From contig JAEUQL010000191.1 of NCBI GenBank assembly GCA_016789295.1, forward strand, positions 1 through 6,973: 6,973 nucleotides of DNA, written 5' to 3'. The position numbers were made by a program, and so were the translations under genes. This DNA comes from Blastocatellia bacterium (GTDB lineage Bacteria; Acidobacteriota; Blastocatellia; Chloracidobacteriales; JADJPF01). The notes below the pieces were generated by a model. That model was not told the origin of the DNA. It was given only the letters and a program-made list of their open reading frames with translations, and made no database searches. Below are positions 6,144 through 6,973 of this stretch, one piece after another (the stretch's first letter is position 1; each line of letters begins with the position of its first letter).

Positions 6144-6973
6144 TTAGATCTCTGGTAGAGTATGTTTTCTTCCTGCATTGACCTTCTTGAGGTAAGACAT
6201 TAGCGGTTCAAAGTATCTAAGCATCGGTTTTGCGTTGAGATCCTCGCCAGTCTTCTCTTTGAGAACTTCGCGCCAATCGCGTGAACTTCCTGGCTTCATT
6301 ATGTCCCGCAAGAAGTCGCCTACGGCTCGACTTCCATAATAGTTTGTCTCGTGAGGGTCTTGTTTGAGAATGTTTCTGGCAATATGGTCGTGAAGTTGGA
6401 AGAGAATCACAAATGACAATGCATAGTCATAGTATTGGGCAGGGTCATCATTGATGTGTGTCTTCGTAGCAGCATCACAATACTGCTCACTTCGTGTAGT
6501 TGGTGGCACTATTCCTTGATATTTCTTAACCAATTGCCACCAACGACGGTTATAGAGGGTTTTTGGAAGGTTCTTTTCATAAAGTTCATATTCAAAGTGT
6601 GACATCACGCCTGCGGAGAATGGAATAAAGACAGCATAATTGAGAGCTTCTTTTAGAAGTGCTTGCTCACTATCTACTTTTGCATCTTTTGGAGCCAAGC
6701 CACGTACTTCCAGGAAAGGTTTTTGTGTAGATGCCAGTCCCATAAGCGATCCCATCGCTTCGTGATAAGCACGGTTAGCACCTTCTCTAAGCAACATAGG
6801 AACTTCAGGGTTACTGTATGAAAGATAGTAGTAGATGTGACCTAGTTCGTGATGGGTCGTCTCATACCATTCAGCATTTGGCTCAACACTCATAAGCGAG
6901 CGGACATCGGTTTCATTGTTCATATGCCAAGCACTTGCGTGATTATTCTTTTTATAGTTTGCGCCTGCTGGTA
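6144..6973 (-). CDS. M2-family zinc dipeptidyl carboxypeptidase (ACE-like), C-terminal part, cut by the right edge
   Basis: The frame is open to the window edge. The ATG at 6923 is internal, since upstream codons continue the family pattern (NNHASAWH, equivalent to the ASAW segment before the zinc site). Numbering from that Met, HHELGH at 24-29 is the HExxH zinc motif (bases 6837-6851) with catalytic Glu26. The third ligand is Glu55 in GANRAYHEA, the classic M2 context. TKTHINDD provides Lys154 and His156, equivalents of ACE Lys511 and His513, which bind the substrate carboxylate; the Y-Y-D-Y run at 164-167 matches the Tyr520/Tyr523 pair. The end (MLRYFEPLMSYLKK) is also typical. These enzymes release dipeptides from peptide C-termini; bacterial members are usually exported, but the N-terminus is outside the window. 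The Asp between the tyrosines replaces the chloride-binding Arg of human ACE. Confidence 0.93.
   Translation of the reverse strand, partial: PAGANYKKNNHASAWHMNNETDVRSLMSVEPNAEWYETTHHELGHIYYYLSYSNPEVPMLLREGANRAYHEAMGSLMGLASTQKPFLEVRGLAPKDAKVDSEQALLKEALNYAVFIPFSAGVMSHFEYELYEKNLPKTLYNRRWWQLVKKYQGIVPPTTRSEQYCDAATKTHINDDPAQYYDYALSFVILFQLHDHIARNILKQDPHETNYYGSRAVGDFLRDIMKPGSSRDWREVLKEKTGEDLNAKPMLRYFEPLMSYLKKVNAGRKHTLPEI

Noticed and set aside
6144..6923. Treating the M2 peptidase as a complete 259-residue gene starting at the ATG at 6923
   Set aside because: In-frame codons upstream to the window edge encode conserved M2 sequence (HASAWH), so this ATG is internal and the gene is only truncated by the window.

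Overview
The window looks like ordinary chromosomal housekeeping DNA from a Gram-negative-type bacterium, most likely an Acidobacteriota member (Blastocatellia-like). This placement is inferred from three things: the 270-residue secreted-type protein behind glmM, with its LPDF and GRAWIDIETMVPLRIE signatures; the bacterial M2 peptidase of the TKTHINDD type; and the longer form of IspG. Base composition is moderately AT-leaning (estimated by eye, not computed), which is lower in GC than many cultured Acidobacteriota. The phylum call is therefore tentative.

Left part (1-3406, + strand): a tightly packed cdaA-cdaR-glmM module followed by a gene of unknown function. The 3' end of cdaA (diadenylate cyclase) enters from the left edge. 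cdaR (membrane-anchored YbbR-domain regulator) starts 5 nt after the cdaA stop, with its ribosome binding site inside the last codons of cdaA. glmM (phosphoglucosamine mutase) follows after 27 nt, and the unknown gene begins on the base after the glmM stop. Together these link the second messenger c-di-AMP to the supply of glucosamine-1-phosphate for peptidoglycan. The unknown gene is probably an exported partner, or simply an operon passenger.

Middle (3407-5075): a 93-nt leader with a small GC-rich hairpin and a possible sigma-70 promoter precedes ispG, an iron-sulfur enzyme of the MEP isoprenoid pathway. A 331-nt gene-free gap separates ispG from the convergent gene to its right. The gap holds two overlapping inverted repeats, a 12-bp stem and a 17-bp perfect stem, that share four bases and cannot both form fully.

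Right part (5076-6973, - strand): an exported alpha/beta-hydrolase esterase preceded by the C-terminal half of an M2 (angiotensin-converting-enzyme-like) dipeptidyl carboxypeptidase that runs off the right edge. A perfect 11-bp hairpin lies between them. Both look like envelope or periplasmic enzymes, but nothing ties them into one pathway.

I found no mobile element, CRISPR array, tRNA, rRNA or defence system, and no convincing previously undescribed system. The most useful leads are the unknown gene fused in expression to glmM, the competing hairpins at 4883-4970, and an Asp at the usual chloride-ligand position of the M2 peptidase.
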